From contig CM030862.1 of NCBI GenBank assembly GCA_018105865.1, forward strand, positions 12,038,474 through 12,102,473: a DNA stretch of 64,000 nucleotides, written 5' to 3'. Shown piece after piece: positions 63,972-64,000 of this stretch. The notes beneath the pieces are model-generated. The model saw nothing but the letters and a program-made list of their open reading frames with translations, had not been told where the DNA came from and searched no databases. Made by a program: the position numbers and the translations under genes. Origin of the DNA: Metaphire vulgaris. Lineage: Eukaryota; Annelida; Clitellata; Crassiclitellata; Megascolecidae. Within the stretch, counting starts at the first letter, position 1. Each line of letters starts with the position of its first letter.

Positions 63972-64000
63972 ACGGTCAGCGTTAAACTGCGAAGGCAGGG
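63972..64000 (+). repeat. Start of another SINE tail fragment
   Basis: CGGTCAGCGTTAAACTGCGA matches the SINE tail at 21401, cut by the window edge. Confidence 0.5.

Overview
This is a eukaryotic, intron-rich and extremely repeat-rich window. The only protein-coding gene I can support is a multi-exon gene on the + strand. Its exons encode most of the extracellular amino-terminal domain of an arthropod-type ionotropic glutamate receptor of the NMDA class, closest in pattern to subunit 2 (Nmdar2/GluN2-like). Very long dinucleotide, trinucleotide and tetranucleotide tracts, a protostome-style NMDAR2 and large introns suggest an aquatic invertebrate, most likely a crustacean such as a decapod. That placement is an inference.

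Gene layout: exon 1 (6912-7376) carries the start codon and signal peptide, and a strong acceptor just before the ATG implies a non-coding 5' exon upstream. Exon 2 is at about 20997-21171, a tentative exon 3 at 61460-61595, and exons 4-6 at 62647-62783, 63136-63337 and 63749-63869. Exons 4-6 join in frame with matching phases. The gene runs off the right edge before the ligand-binding and channel domains. Intron 1 is about 13.6 kb, and the intron after exon 2 is about 40 kb and is almost wholly satellite-like DNA.

Repeat layout. 0-3 kb: three direct copies of a dispersed unit with ATT/AAT tracts, one carrying a 184-bp MITE whose empty site is preserved in the sister copy. 1.4-2.9 and 7.5-9.1 kb: diverged members of the family that later forms the large array. 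10.3-16.9 kb: a 6.6-kb foldback-like element bounded by 12-bp direct repeats, with GGCGGATGAG-rich inverted ends, a nested MITE with telomere-like repeats, and a 5.4-kb minisatellite. 17-23 kb: microsatellites (one CT tract of about 565 bp), two hAT-type MITEs, 5S-rRNA-derived SINE fragments and exon 2. 23.1-60.1 kb: a higher-order tandem array built from a ~389-bp monomer, ~200-bp units, a ~330-bp block and a ~560-bp palindromic module (11 copies), interrupted by four copies of a 1.19-kb element and one 100-N assembly gap. 60.1-64 kb: diverged array edge, DNA-transposon ends, CT/GTCT tracts and exons 3-6.

Nothing here forms an operon or multi-gene pathway. The window is one neuronal receptor gene whose introns have been filled by repeats. 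The most noteworthy material is structural: the foldback-like minisatellite carrier, the MITE with telomere-like repeats, and the palindrome-bearing higher-order array inside an intron.
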